Assembly: GCA_035578175.1 (NCBI GenBank)
Contig: JAQMRL010000003.1
Coordinates: 95,711,969 to 95,775,968, forward strand
Direction of reading: 5' to 3'
From: Catonia carolina
Lineage: Eukaryota > Arthropoda > Insecta > Hemiptera > Achilidae
Length of the DNA: 64,000 bases
The position numbers and the translations under genes were made by a program. Below, piece after piece: positions 32,996-43,946 of the stretch; position 1 is the stretch's first letter; each line of letters begins with the position of its first letter. Under the pieces are notes generated by a model. That model saw only the letters and a list, made by a program, of their open reading frames with translations, ran no database searches and had not been told where the DNA came from.

Positions 32996-34468
32996 TTACG
33001 ACGAATCACAGTCTAGCAAAGATAGTAGATTACTGTCACCTTCTAAGTTGGCACTTTTTTCTGGAATTTCCATACTTGAGTTATTAGATCCATCTATCGC
33101 TGATTTTAGTGCCTTTTGTAATTTAGTAAATTTAGTTTTAAGGGATCTTCCGTTTAAAGAAGGATAAGTATCATTAAGAAGAACCAAAACTTTAGATAGG
33201 TCAGAGGTATATTCCTTTATAATGCCTACAGGATTGGAGGAACCGTAAGTCCTTTCAAGGAGGCTCTTTAATTGCATGTAGTCAAGAACATAGGGGTTGT
33301 CATTGCTACTGAGAGTGTCCTTCAGAGGACTTAACTGGTCTTCTATTACTTTAGAAAAGTGGTCACCCTTCTCCTTTTTAATCTTCTTTTTCATCGGTCT
33401 AGTTGGGGTATACCCTTCTTCTGTCGATGAATCGATATTCGACGAGTTATCTAAACACTCGTCATTATTAATGGCAGTAGAGCCCTCAGACGACAACGGC
33501 CTTTTATGTATTTTGGCTTCAGTCATACTAGATTTACCAGGAGCAGGAAGCCCAGGAAATTCAATATCAAACTTAGTGTGTTGATTACTAGTGTCGTTTG
33601 ATTTTTGTGTACCGGTAACACTGGTATCAAAATTACCATCGGATTGAAAATTGTTAGTGGATTTATGATTTCCGTTAACAGTAGGAACCTCATTGTCCTC
33701 AACTTCATTTAAACTACTAACATTTTTAACATGACCAACATCCCTATCGCTTACTAAATTCTCATCTTCACGATTGAGGTCACTGACTTTGTCATTTATG
33801 ATTGAAGTACAATCTTTAGCCTGATGCCCCGGTTGTTTACAGAGAAAACAGGAAATAGAGTCAGATGATAGATAAATCCAATAGGATGTATCGTCATATA
33901 TAATCTTCATAGAGTCAGGTAATTTTCCGAAATCTTCCGGGTGGATATACACCTGACGTCTGAAGCTCATGATATGGCTATAGCCGGGTTCAGATATCCC
34001 CGCTTTCAGGAAAGAAATTTTAGACGCTAGTCTTATATTTAGTCTAGAAAGTTTATCTTCCAGTATATTATGAGGAATTACTGGACACACATTTGATAAA
34101 ATAATCCTTTTGTACGTTGTAATTAACGGCCGAATAAGCAATTTGTTGTTATTCAGTGAAATTACTGTATGGTCTGCTACAAGACTGTTTACTATATCTG
34201 ACGAAGCAAGATACATACAAATTCTGTTCATCGAGATTCGAGAAACAAATCTAATGTTCTCGGGTTTCACCAATAAACCGACTGCCTGGATGTACTCCTT
34301 TACTGGTATTCCGTCGATTGCATCTAAAATTATGGCCTGAGCCTTCGTTGGAAAATTATTCGTTTTTACGCTATTTGCGTAAGAAGCTTGTTGACTGTTT
34401 AATTTACTGTTTTTTTCCATTGAATTACTACTATTATTTAACAATGAACCTCTGTACTCAGAAGCCAT
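32996..34468 (-). CDS. LINE ORF1: gag-like RNA-binding protein with one CCHC knuckle
   Basis: 490 residues, uninterrupted. The N-terminus is Ser/Asn-rich. Residues about 45-200 look like a folded domain of the kind found in insect LINE gag proteins (RICMYLASSDIVNSLV; IILSNVCPVIPHNIL). There is one zinc knuckle, CFLCKQPGHQAKDC (residues 207-220), then a long low-complexity Ser/Asn/Asp/Glu-rich linker with a basic RPMKKKIKKEKGDHF stretch (possible nuclear localisation signal) and a helical C-terminus (YMQLKSLLERTYGSSNPVGI). The expected role is binding element RNA and forming the RNP with ORF2. Having only one knuckle is unusual compared with I- and Jockey-type gags, which often carry two or three. 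Confidence 0.9.
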   Translation of the reverse strand: MASEYRGSLLNNSSNSMEKNSKLNSQQASYANSVKTNNFPTKAQAIILDAIDGIPVKEYIQAVGLLVKPENIRFVSRISMNRICMYLASSDIVNSLVADHTVISLNNNKLLIRPLITTYKRIILSNVCPVIPHNILEDKLSRLNIRLASKISFLKAGISEPGYSHIMSFRRQVYIHPEDFGKLPDSMKIIYDDTSYWIYLSSDSISCFLCKQPGHQAKDCTSIINDKVSDLNREDENLVSDRDVGHVKNVSSLNEVEDNEVPTVNGNHKSTNNFQSDGNFDTSVTGTQKSNDTSNQHTKFDIEFPGLPAPGKSSMTEAKIHKRPLSSEGSTAINNDECLDNSSNIDSSTEEGYTPTRPMKKKIKKEKGDHFSKVIEDQLSPLKDTLSSNDNPYVLDYMQLKSLLERTYGSSNPVGIIKEYTSDLSKVLVLLNDTYPSLNGRSLKTKFTKLQKALKSAIDGSNNSSMEIPEKSANLEGDSNLLSLLDCDSS

Positions 34469-34693
34469 TTTAAATATTTTCCGTAACCTAGGCTAGCTTA
34501 GGTTAGGTTACCAACAATGACAACAATGCCGACAAAAAACAAACAAAAGATAAAACAAAATGAAATAAAATAATTACCTATCACTTAAGTGTAATCGGTA
34601 TACTCGCAGACAAGTAATTAATAGTTTTAAATAGAAAAATACTAGTATTTTTGTCCATAACACAAACAGCACAACATTTGTTTACAAAACACC
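34469..34693 (-). promoter_or_regulatory. LINE 5' UTR with internal promoter expected
   Basis: The segment between the mapped 5' end (from the TSD) and the ORF1 ATG. The minus strand starts ggtgttttgtaaacaaatgt. LINEs of this type are transcribed from an internal promoter at the very 5' end. I see no TATA box and no certain initiator. Confidence 0.5.
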
Positions 34694-34707
34694 TATTCTC
34701 TCCTTTT
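34694..34707. repeat. Target-site duplication of the LINE (right)
   Basis: Identical to 28984-28997. Confidence 0.9.
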
Positions 34708-35807
34708 ATTTTATGAATTAACCAACTTTTACATCCCTGTAAACGTTTAGTTTACCGCGTAAAATATGTGTATATTTTTTTGTAAAGAATGAATACTATT
34801 AATAACTTAATTTAAAATAAATGAAAGAATTTATCCCTGGATAATTTCCCAGGTTCAGGATGAGAAAAATTGATTAGTTTAAAATGTTGCTAACAAAATC
34901 GAACGAGAAATTCAAATTTAAATGAATACACTGTAGTCAAATTTATTTTTAAACTGTTTACAAATAATAAATATTACGAAATTATTTTTAATTTTGAATT
35001 ATTTTCAAAAAATTTTAAGAAAACAAATAGGAATAACATTGTTTACCAGGTCAAATTATTAGAGATAATAATTACTGTAACATATTTTTCCAGTTTAAAC
35101 TCTGTAGCGGAAACATTTGTCAACGTCAAAAAACAATCAAATATTTGCATTGTGATTGATATACGCAATAATTATGACCTAAATAATTTTATTAAAAATT
35201 TAATTTTAATTAATTATCGTCTTCTTAATTAGAAGGGTTATATTAAAAAATAATTATGCATGAGAAAACATGATGTTATGACATAACAAATGACTAAATT
35301 GATGTTGTCAGTGCAATTGTGTCTAATATCACGTTGTACTGTCTAGTTTAGGCTTTTTAATCGAAAAATAATATTCAAAATTATTTTATATGAAAAAACT
35401 TTTGTTCAAATTAAATGCATGAGACTATTTAGTATGTTCGATTAGGAGGAAGATCTGTCAATTCAAAAAATTCACCCTTTGACTTAATTGTGCTGTTCAT
35501 AGGGACTACTATTTTTAAAAATTTTAAAATTAAAAAAAAATTGTTATGATAGGAATAAATTCAGTAATATCTGAAAAAAGTTTGTTGTAATTGAACTACC
35601 AGATTTTTTCAATTCTAGATAAATTCCATTTTCATATTTTCGTTCTTGGTTTAGAAATTTTAAGTTGTTAACCTTTTGTAGGGCAGTACTACGGGGGGAA
35701 TTATATAGGTATGTTGTGAAATGTTAAATTTTGTTGTACAGGGACTTAAATAATGTATTTCTAGTGCCAGAACAGTTAAGATATTCCTTTGTTTTAATGT
35801 TAAGCCC
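34708..35807. other. Intergenic DNA, nothing recognised
   Basis: A+T-rich, no gene, no member of the repeat families seen. Confidence 0.4.
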
Positions 35808-35827
35808 TTGGTAAGTATGCTTACCAA
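35808..35827. repeat. Palindrome TTGGTAAGTATGCTTACCAA
   Basis: 20 bp palindrome with one central mismatch pair. A nearly identical one lies at 36587-36604. Each half contains GGTAAGTA, a consensus-like splice donor, on both strands. Confidence 0.8.
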
Positions 35828-36040
35828 AGAACGTTTATTGAAGTAGAAATCACAAAATGTTTAGTGGTAAAAATGCTTATTAAAACAACTTGTAGTAGCT
35901 ACTATATAACAAAAAAAAATGTGAAGAGTAACTTATCTTAATTTTATATCAGAATGAATGGTTGCTTTCCCGTAAAAAATAGAATTTTCTAAGCACTGTA
36001 CAAAAGTAACAACAAAAGAAAGCGGTAGCGTATGCTGGTA

Positions 36041-36423
36041 GAGCGGACGCCAAATAAGTTTGCCGGTGTAGTTGCATGAACAGTCGGATTTAGTCGGTAG
36101 ATTTCGTGTCTTAGTACCGAAGTGCCTATTAAATCACAGGCGCCGAACGATGTAAATTATCATGTATTAGCGACGTCAAAAACTTTCAATTGTAAACATT
36201 GCATACAACAATTAACGCCTACAACATACGAGTACATACAACATACTACAGTCTAATGTTTTCAGGTTAGCTGATATATTATAACGTTGCGAAAGCGACG
36301 TGATTCTGATCACAGCTAGTACAGCACTGACCCCCACCACTCACTGAGGCAACTGAGTGCGCCATTACCAAAATAAACCTTCTGCGCACTACAGAAAACC
36401 GCAAGTTTATTTGGCGTCCGCTC
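36041..36423. mobile_element. MITE M2 with TIRs and TA duplication
   Basis: 383 bp, TIR GAGCGGACGCCAAATAA at both ends (17 bp perfect, similarity continuing through ttgc), flanked by TA at 36039-36040 and 36424-36425. The interior is GC-richer than its surroundings and non-coding. TA targets suggest Tc1/mariner-type mobilisation. Confidence 0.9.
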
Positions 36424-36586
36424 TATGAATCCTTACCACATTCGTGCAACTCACGAAGAAAATGGTCGCTGCGCACTAATTTCAAAATTTGGATAGCCTA
36501 CTTACCAGAGGATCTATAACACCATAAAATGGCAATAAGGTTCAACTGCATAGCTTATTCTTAAATAAAATCGACTTTCTTGCCAG

Positions 36587-36604
36587 TGGTAAGTATACTT
36601 ACCA
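36587..36604. repeat. Palindrome TGGTAAGTATACTTACCA
   Basis: Perfect 18 bp palindrome, partner of 35808-35827. The pair brackets MITE M2. Confidence 0.8.
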
Positions 36605-37739
36605 AAGACCTAAAAACAGTTGAGTAGTAGTCTACGTATAGTTAAAGTGATAAAATTATATTCTGTTTCAAACAAATCATCAGATGTGCAAATATCTTTA
36701 AAGTACTTTAATTATGACACAATTTTTTTAATTGTTTATTTTTAAACCTGCACTCTTCCACAAAGTCTAGACTTTATTACATTTGACTTGACATGGTGCG
36801 AGAAGAGATTCCCATTGAAGCATTCCCTAGATTTACAAAAGATTCAGTTTAGATGGTTGAGATCTAAATTATATTTTAATTAATACAGAAGATACTTAAT
36901 AAATTAAGACAGTAGATAGCGTTGAATCTGCTAGCATAAATGACTGGGTCAACGGAAAAACGTTGCAAGTAACAAAAACTAATTTTTACAGAAAGTTAAA
37001 GATACCATCTGTTACTTAGCTGTATAACGATTTTTCACTGTGTGACGATTTTGTTTCAAAAATTTCCGAGATTTTAGTTACAATTCTACCCGTTAGAAGT
37101 CACTATTATGATCAGATAAAGGATTTATAGAACGTATTCACTGAAACTTCACTTTTGTAAATTTTGTCATTTGCAACGTTTTTCTGTTGAGCCATTCAAA
37201 TGATCTCAGCCTAAACAAGTTTTGAAATTTTAGTAAATTTGAATATTGTTTACTGATAAATTTTGAGTAAGTTTGTTTGGTTGCGTGTAAAACTTGTTAA
37301 ATAGTCCAGTGTTTTTACTTTTGGCTAATATACATTACAAGAGTCATCTTTAAATCATATCGAATATTGCACCATTTTTTTTATTTGTTGGTTGGGGTTC
37401 GAATTACTATCCTCAGACATTTTGATTGGAAAGCCTGAATGTTTCTGCTGTTCTAAATATCTGGAGTTCGTATGTTCAACTTTGACATGGTAAAATTTAT
37501 TTGTATTTTTGTATTCAGACAAAATTTGCAATCAGTTATGCCTAAATTTTAGTAAAGGATTGAATATAATTTTACACTTACATGAGTAGAGAAGTGATCA
37601 GCGATCCTTCTCTGATCAGCGTTATGAGACGCCAATGATGTCGTCTCATAAACACCCAAGCATTGAAGCGAATGCTAAGAAAACTGTGTACTATTAATTT
37701 ATTGTTTTAATTAATGTACATTAGTTAGTGTATTAATTT
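36605..37739. other. Intergenic DNA with a small hairpin
   Basis: A perfect 9 bp hairpin (TTATGAGAC 37622-37630, GTCTCATAA 37643-37651) with a 12 nt loop lies beside a direct repeat of tgatcagcg. No gene was recognised. Confidence 0.4.
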
Positions 37740-38095
37740 AATTAGTGATTTTCCGTAATCTGTCATTGAAAAAGGTAAAAAAATGGGAGTTTTTTAAGAT
37801 TACATCCTTATTATGCATTTTACGACAAAAGTACCTACCTAACTAAAGTTATAGAAAATTAAAAACCTAAAACTTTTAGCCTTTTTAAAGCAATTTTTCC
37901 TACAGAACTTACTTAAGCGTTAATTAACGATTTTCCATATTTTAAAGCTCAACAAAGGTTGATTTTCATTTAGCGTCATTCACTCTTATCAAAATTAGGT
38001 CATGTTTTTCGTTCCAGCCTCTTCACTCATAACCTAAAAATAGGTTATGGTTTGTATTATTTACATTGGCAAGAAAAAGTCATGTTAGTGTTTTT
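37740..38095 (+). repeat. 0.95 kb dispersed repeat (copy C, 5'-truncated)
   Basis: Contains one internal module (tgcattttacgacaaaagta; acttaagcgttaattaacga), then ggcaagaaaaagt at 38068-38080 and the shared extension catgttagtgttttt. The left two-thirds is missing. Confidence 0.65.
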
Positions 38096-39769
38096 AAATT
38101 AATTTTTTTTATTAGTGTGGTATTTATGAGCATTCTAAGGAATATTTAGGAATACTTTGGAATATTTTAAGAGCACTCTTATGGAAATAGAGAAGAGAGA
38201 AGTGGAATAATGGAAAATAAGAGAGAAATTCAGTTATATCCCCGAAAAAGCACGCTAAGAACTAATATTTAAACAGTTATAACGATAAAGGGCCCCATTT
38301 GTATATATTATTGACCATACTTCAAAATTTTGGTTTTTGTTTTATTCCTTAATATTTAATTTTTATGGTAAATGCTTCAACGTTTGAGAATTTAATCAAC
38401 TTGAATTGTATAACAGTTGTGTTTTGGCCACTTTCGTATTTTCGTGATTTTATATCAGTGTTTTCCTACGAGGAAATTTCTATTTTTGATGTTAATGTAT
38501 GTTACAAAAAGAATCTCAGTTAAAAAAAACTTACTTTGTTGAAATTATTCTGAGTTGTACATTAAAGTCTTCAAAACTGTTTGTTTAAAAACAAATTTTG
38601 CGATGAGTAATAGAAATTATTATGGCTTTCGAAACTCATCATACACTTTAGTTTTTAATAATTAAAAATATTTTAGTCATAAATTAATTTAATAATATCA
38701 ATAAATTTATAAAAATTGTTCAGCTAAATTAGTAACTGCATTCATTATAGAAATTAGTTATTTTTTCTATACTACTGATCAAAAGAAGTTTAAGTAATTT
38801 ATTTTATCTATTGTTAATACATAAACACTACAAGCCTGTTTAACCTTTAACATAATATTCATAAATATCCGATTCGACAAAGAAAGAATGATCTAAAATG
38901 ACAGAGATATAAATAAAGAAAGACAGAGTAACAAAAGTTTAATTTCTGTATTAATTATTTATTTTTTGAAATTTTTGTCGCAATCGATTAATGTAAATGG
39001 GATTGAAGATTGATAGATTTAGTGTTTTCCCTAACAACTTTTGATGCTTCTTTTATCGTGTTATTTTTTTATCAAATGTCGGTAATGATAACATAATAAT
39101 ATAATTGTAATAAAAAAACTGTTGATAAATCACCATCCTATTTAATTACTTTAATTTGTTTTATTTTTATTATTATAGTTTTTTTATAAATTCTGTTTTA
39201 TTTTTATTTACTTATTTATGTTTTATTTTAAAGGTATTATTTTTTATGTGATACTATTACAATAAGGTCGCCTGTGGCCTATTTATAATTTAAATAAGTT
39301 ACTAAATAATTTAATGAAAACTTAATTATTTATTATTGATACTTTAAATAAATTATTTTATGTTATTTAAATTTGAATCATCAAATGTTAATTAATTTAT
39401 AAAATAGGCTTTTACCTAATAGACTAATAATTATAATATAAAGTCAAGCTGCTCAATTTTATGCAAGTTTAACATTAAGTTATAGGCTATTTAAATTTTA
39501 TTTCGATTTAAACCTTTATTTATGTGTTATTTTTTAAGTTATTGTTTCAGTTTCTTCATATTATTTAATTTGTACCACACATACAGAAATCCCTTGTCGT
39601 AACCCTACTGTTAGTAGTGTTAGTCTCATTTTTTTATATAAAATTCGAAATTTCAATAAATTAAAGGTTCATACGAATGTTTCCTTCAAAAAACATCTTC
39701 GGATTTTCGGGTTCAAATCGGAATTTTTCAAACACCGATTATTGAGTTGATTTTCAAACTTGATAGAGC
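38096..39769. other. Very A+T-rich intergenic DNA
   Basis: Extended A/T-run sequence, nothing recognised. Confidence 0.4.
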
Positions 39770-40072
39770 CCATAACAGGTGGATAGGGCCTATAATAGGT
39801 GGAACGTTAAATTAATACCATTTGATCTGCTAGTTTCAGAAATACAAAATATAGTTCTGTTTCTTATCACATGGTCAGTTATTATACGACTGAAGTACTT
39901 AAGAACGGAAGAGGTAGAGGTGTAAAAGACACTAGTTAAAGTTATCTCTTCTGAGAATAATGAATTTCATTATACAGCCAGATCCTGTGGTGAATGACCT
40001 CATTTCTTGGTTTCTTTGGTAAAGCCTTTAGAGGTTCAAATCAGCCTTTCGGGTGATGACCTAAACAACAAA
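39770..40072 (-). repeat. Dispersed repeat R3 (copy d)
   Basis: Reverse orientation: the plus strand starts with complements of the R3 end (cataacaggtgg), includes ctcttctgagaataatgaat, and finishes ggtgatgacctaaacaaca, the complement of the R3 start. An internal block around the aagtatgcttatca segment is missing. Confidence 0.7.
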
Positions 40073-40497
40073 AAAGGTAAGTTACTCCGTCCTTAATTCA
40101 TGTACAAAAGGAATCAACATATTTTTCTTTGCAGAAGTCTTCATACTGCACCGTCAAATCCATAGTTCCTATTATACGAGTTTTTTAAAACTTGTTAAAA
40201 TAAACCTATTATTATCTGAAAATTAAGGTGTCACTAAATTTTGCTGTAACGGTGACTTCCATGAACAATCTTTGTTGAACGGGTTGAATTTGCCTATTTT
40301 TTTTCTTGTATGTTGGCTCAGTGATGCAAATTTTAAAATTTTATGTAACACCAAAAATTCAACATGAACATTTATGTAGTCTAATATATTTACACGTAAT
40401 ACATTATTTTTGATTGTGCTGAAGATAAAGCTCATTAAAGCACGTATTGATAAAGCATTCTTGAAAAAAATCTTTTATAATATAAACGTAAAATTTT

Positions 40498-40547
40498 GCA
40501 CTTACTCTCTCACTTCTCACTTCTCACTTACTCTCTCACTTCTCACT
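40498..40547. repeat. Short tandem repeat (cacttctcacttctcact)
   Basis: Imperfect 7-8 bp units (cacttct / cttactctct) repeated over about 50 bp. Confidence 0.75.
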
Positions 40548-41860
40548 AATTCTAAACTTTCGACCTCCTACAGAGTTGATATTTATCAAATGTATTTCAA
40601 AGGAATTAAACAGAAAAACTAAAGAATTTTGATTTCAATCACTTGTGACAAAGATATAAAAATAAGTGACTACACTAATAAGTAAACTATTTTAATACTT
40701 TCTTGAAGAGTAACAGTCCTAAATATCATGCTTAAAAATCGTGGTACTTAGAAAAAGTAAAGTATAGATTGAAACCAGGAATACTTGGAAACATCAATAA
40801 CAGTCAATTTTAATGAATTTTCTGAGGCTAGAAATAACCCTCACGTAGCACGGGCGCAATTGCTTGTACCAGATACCTACTTACAAAACAATAAATTCTG
40901 TAATACTGAAACTTAATTGTTGGGAAATAAAGCTTTAACTTTATTGGTGTGGTACTCCTGCTGTAGTGTTTAATGTACAATCGTAGTTTCTGATAATGAA
41001 AATTAATTTTTCAATCATGTAGAAACCTATTAAATATTATTATTATTATTATTATTAATTATTCTTAGTTATTTTAGGTGTCTTTTCCGCTTAGTGAAAC
41101 TAACTAATAAAATGAAATTTTTCACTTTCCTGACTCCAGAGTTTAAAGCGAACCAAATTTTCAGCCATAACAAAAATTTTCCAGATTTCAAACATCTGGT
41201 TCTTTGAAAAGAAACAGAATCCTTTTGTTTTATCGTGAATTCAATCTCAAAGTAATCTTAGTTTAAACCAACAAATAATTGTAGACTTTACTGTTATATT
41301 TAAAACAAGTAAACAATATTTTACAAATTTTACCTTTAATGGAAGTTTTATAATCTCAAATATAGTATCTGAAACTACTATCTTTCAAACAGATTATCAA
41401 ATGAAAAAAAGGAAAATATTTTTTTACTAGGCCTAAATTAAAAAATTAAGTAGCCTACACTTTTTACTTTTGATTATTTAAAAGAATTGTATCAAATAAA
41501 TTTAACTTATTTTAACATCACTGGTTTTTTATCTCTAATTTTTAGATACCGTAAGAAATAAGACTGCGGAAGATTCTTGAATGAGTCTAGTTGTTCTATG
41601 AAGAAACTGTTTTCAAAATTTGTGAATTAATGTATTGTGTAAGTTACGAAAGAAACACCTACTTACAGTAATTATGCCTATAATTAGAAAAATAAACTTA
41701 AAATTTGTTTCATAACATATTTGTTACTAACTATATTTATTTATAACATATTTACGATAGTTTTAATTTAATTTCAGTTGATTTACACATGATTTGTAAT
41801 AAGATGCTTTGTTTAAATACTACGGAGCTAGCACAGTAGCTACTACTAGTAACTCAACTA
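40548..41860. other. Intergenic DNA with an (ATT)n microsatellite
   Basis: An ATT triplet run at about 41036-41060. Nothing else recognised. Confidence 0.45.
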
Positions 41861-42990
41861 CAGTCCGTTGTTTCTTAGTTGAGTCCTGTTGTAAACAAAC
41901 TGCGTATGTGTTAGTGCCTGTAAATATACAACACACAACTGGGGTGAACTCTACCGGCTAATTGGTGATCTAAAAAACACCCACTCATTACATTTTGTTA
42001 TTCAGTCGTCAGTAGTAAAATGTAATAATAATAAAACTTTAACTATTTTGTCATTGTTATACACAAATTATATTATCAGTTATTATAGACTGGTGTAATG
42101 TAGTAACAAAATAAATCTTGTAGTAATATATTAGTCAGTCACATTTTGGAATACGTGGTGTGATGTCTTTATTATTTAGTGTGCGATTTGATGTAAAATT
42201 TTATTTATTCGCATCAATTTTCGTGTACGGTTTTGTCCGTGATTGTGCAACAACATATGTATTGACGATGGTGGACGAACCTCCTTTTTCTTCCGGCAAT
42301 ATTATTAAACATAAAAAGGGAAACATTTACGAAGCGGGGAAAAGACAGTCGTAATTAATGTTTTCAATAAGCTTACAAATAAATATCCTAGCATAGAAAT
42401 TAAAGAGACAGAATCACTTACTACTGAATTTACCGGTGTATTGTGTTCAAGTGTTCATAGACTACGACACAAATTGCATGCAACACAGTGGTATTTTAAA
42501 AACCTCAGTTAAAAACGAAAAAGCAAAACGCCTGCTTTAGACAAATTTGATGATTTCAACAAAACTGTTTTAAGTCTTATTATTCATCAATTTTTTTTGA
42601 AACGAGTTACTTTTTTAAATAAGATTTTATCGGTTGTCACTAATGATCATGATTTACCCAACTTTAGTTGATCAACTTTAGTTGGAATTTAGTTGGTCGC
42701 GTAAATTTTTACATTATTTTACATAATGTAGCCTACATTATTATTTTTACATAATGTAAAAGTACAAAAGTAAATACAAAAGTAACGATATGCGATAATT
42801 AGCATAAACTAATTCTATCTATGGGTTTTAAATTCGAAGGCAGAAATAGAAATTCCATAACCGTAGAAAACGGGATGAAAAGTACGAGCGGGCAGTGTAA
42901 GCAAATCTTTTTGAACACTCTGTGCTGTTCTTTCCACTCGCCCGGCGGCTTGTTTACGTTAGGACTCAACTAAGAAAAAACGAACAATAG
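41861..42990 (+). mobile_element. Degenerate Tc1/mariner-like DNA transposon with TIRs
   Basis: The ends are inverted repeats sharing tttcttagttgagtcct and then gtaaacaa, with TA on both sides (41859-41860, 42991-42992). The inside holds a decayed N-terminal transposase. 1.13 kb fits a deleted Tc1/mariner-like element. Confidence 0.65.
42268..42672 (+). pseudogene. Decayed transposase N-terminus (helix-turn-helix type)
   Basis: By switching frame once near 42350 the reading is KGNIYEAGKRQ / VVINVFNKLTNKYPSIEIKE / GVLCSSVHRLRHKL. After a gap come RKSKTPALDKFDDFNKTVL and FFLKRVTFLNKILSVV. This follows the pattern of N-terminal DNA-binding regions of a Tc1/mariner-like transposase group common in insects (RKRKKP-LDKVDDFD---IR---). 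No DDE residues remain. Confidence 0.55.
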
Positions 42991-43081
42991 TATTTAGTAT
43001 TAACTACTGTAGTAACCACTATTAACTCGGGTAGCTAGAAGAGAGTTAGTTAGGCAGTTAATTTTTAGGTAAAGTCAGTTA

Positions 43082-43328
43082 TACTTTAACGAACAAGAGA
43101 CTGCAGATGAAGGCGGGGCATAGTGACGTAGATCACAGCACAGAGCCAATTGAATTTCGTTAATCGTATCCTGCGTTGTCACGTGTGGTTCCTCTATGGA
43201 TGACAGCCTAACAAAAAGTCAGTTGATATTCGGTGGAACAGAGTGTGACTTAGCGAAGGGGCAACCTCACATCCGACCTTGGCTGTTATTGGCTAGATTG
43301 CATCGCCAGTCTTTAATTCATTGGGGTA
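43082..43328. mobile_element. MITE M1 (copy 2)
   Basis: 247 bp, co-linear with the copy inside SINE-2 at 23443-23690: tactttaacgaacaagagac at the left, inverted at the right, TA at 43080-43081 and 43329-43330. The shared interior contains aacagagtgtgacttagcga and ttggctgttattggctagat. Confidence 0.9.
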
Positions 43329-43751
43329 TAGTTACCAACTTTATGTGATGACCGGCTAACAGCAAGACATGCACTAACTCCAGTGGGAGTCGCTACCGTA
43401 CCGTTTTAACTCTGTATACTTAAGTCAATGATAAAATGCAAAAAAAAAAATTATATTTTATTTAGAATCTTTAACTGTACTGTAGAGAAAAACCAAAAGA
43501 TGAGAGAGCATCGGTATTAGGCCTACATTAAAATTAACAAGAACAGGCGCAAATAAAAAATACAACATTCAGCAATGTTAAATTTGAAATCACAATGAAC
43601 AAAATTATACAAAGTAAGAAAAAATAAAAGCAATACAAATTTCATATTGTTAAAGAAAAGTTATTACCAACAGCAATAAAGCATATTACCAAAAAAAAGA
43701 TGTATCTAATATTCCACATTTAGCTTTTAGGCTACGGCTAGGCATACATAA

Positions 43752-43946
43752 TCATGTAGAGAGAATTAAAAAAAGATCTCTGCTTGATCTTCTTTTTAGT
43801 CTTCTAATGAAGCCTAGTGGATTTGCCATGTAACTGATAAGTGGTTTTTTATGAATTTGTAATTTCGGATAGAATTTAAAATAACTGTTTTTGATGATGT
43901 CGCAAACGAATGGTGTTTTTAAATCTGTGTTTAGTATGTAATGCAA
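43752..43946 (-). pseudogene. Jockey-type LINE C-terminal fragment
   Basis: The minus strand encodes LNTDLKTPFVCDIIKNS and NPLGFIRRLKRRSSRDL, matching the extreme C-terminus of Jockey-clade ORF2 proteins (LH-DL-IPFV-D-IK..., HPNPL, RRLKR--P-DL). Truncated. Confidence 0.7.

Larger units (their letters stand above)
28994..34693 (-). mobile_element. Full-length non-LTR retrotransposon (I/R1/LOA-like, with RNase H)
   Basis: About 5.7 kb, minus strand: a 5' UTR of about 225 bp (34469-34693), ORF1, a 70 bp gap, ORF2, a 3' UTR of about 150 bp, and a poly-A tail (32 T on the plus strand, 28994-29025). It is flanked by a 14 bp perfect duplication (28984-28997, 34694-34707), which fixes both ends. Both ORFs are uninterrupted. 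RNase H in ORF2 together with an AP-endonuclease places it in the I-type superfamily (I, R1, LOA and relatives); the exact clade was not determined. Intact ORFs, a perfect TSD and a long A tail point to a recent insertion. Confidence 0.95.

Noticed and set aside
30167..34340. Several plus-strand open frames of 60-95 codons
   Set aside because: They lie opposite the intact LINE ORF1 and ORF2 and have no motifs of their own.
40498..40547. Possible CRISPR-like short repeats
   Set aside because: Units are adjacent without spacers and the DNA is eukaryotic; it is a simple tandem repeat.
42160..42354. 64-codon open frame as a small secreted or membrane protein
   Set aside because: Its second half overlaps the decayed transposase region and the whole lies between matched TIRs of a dead element.
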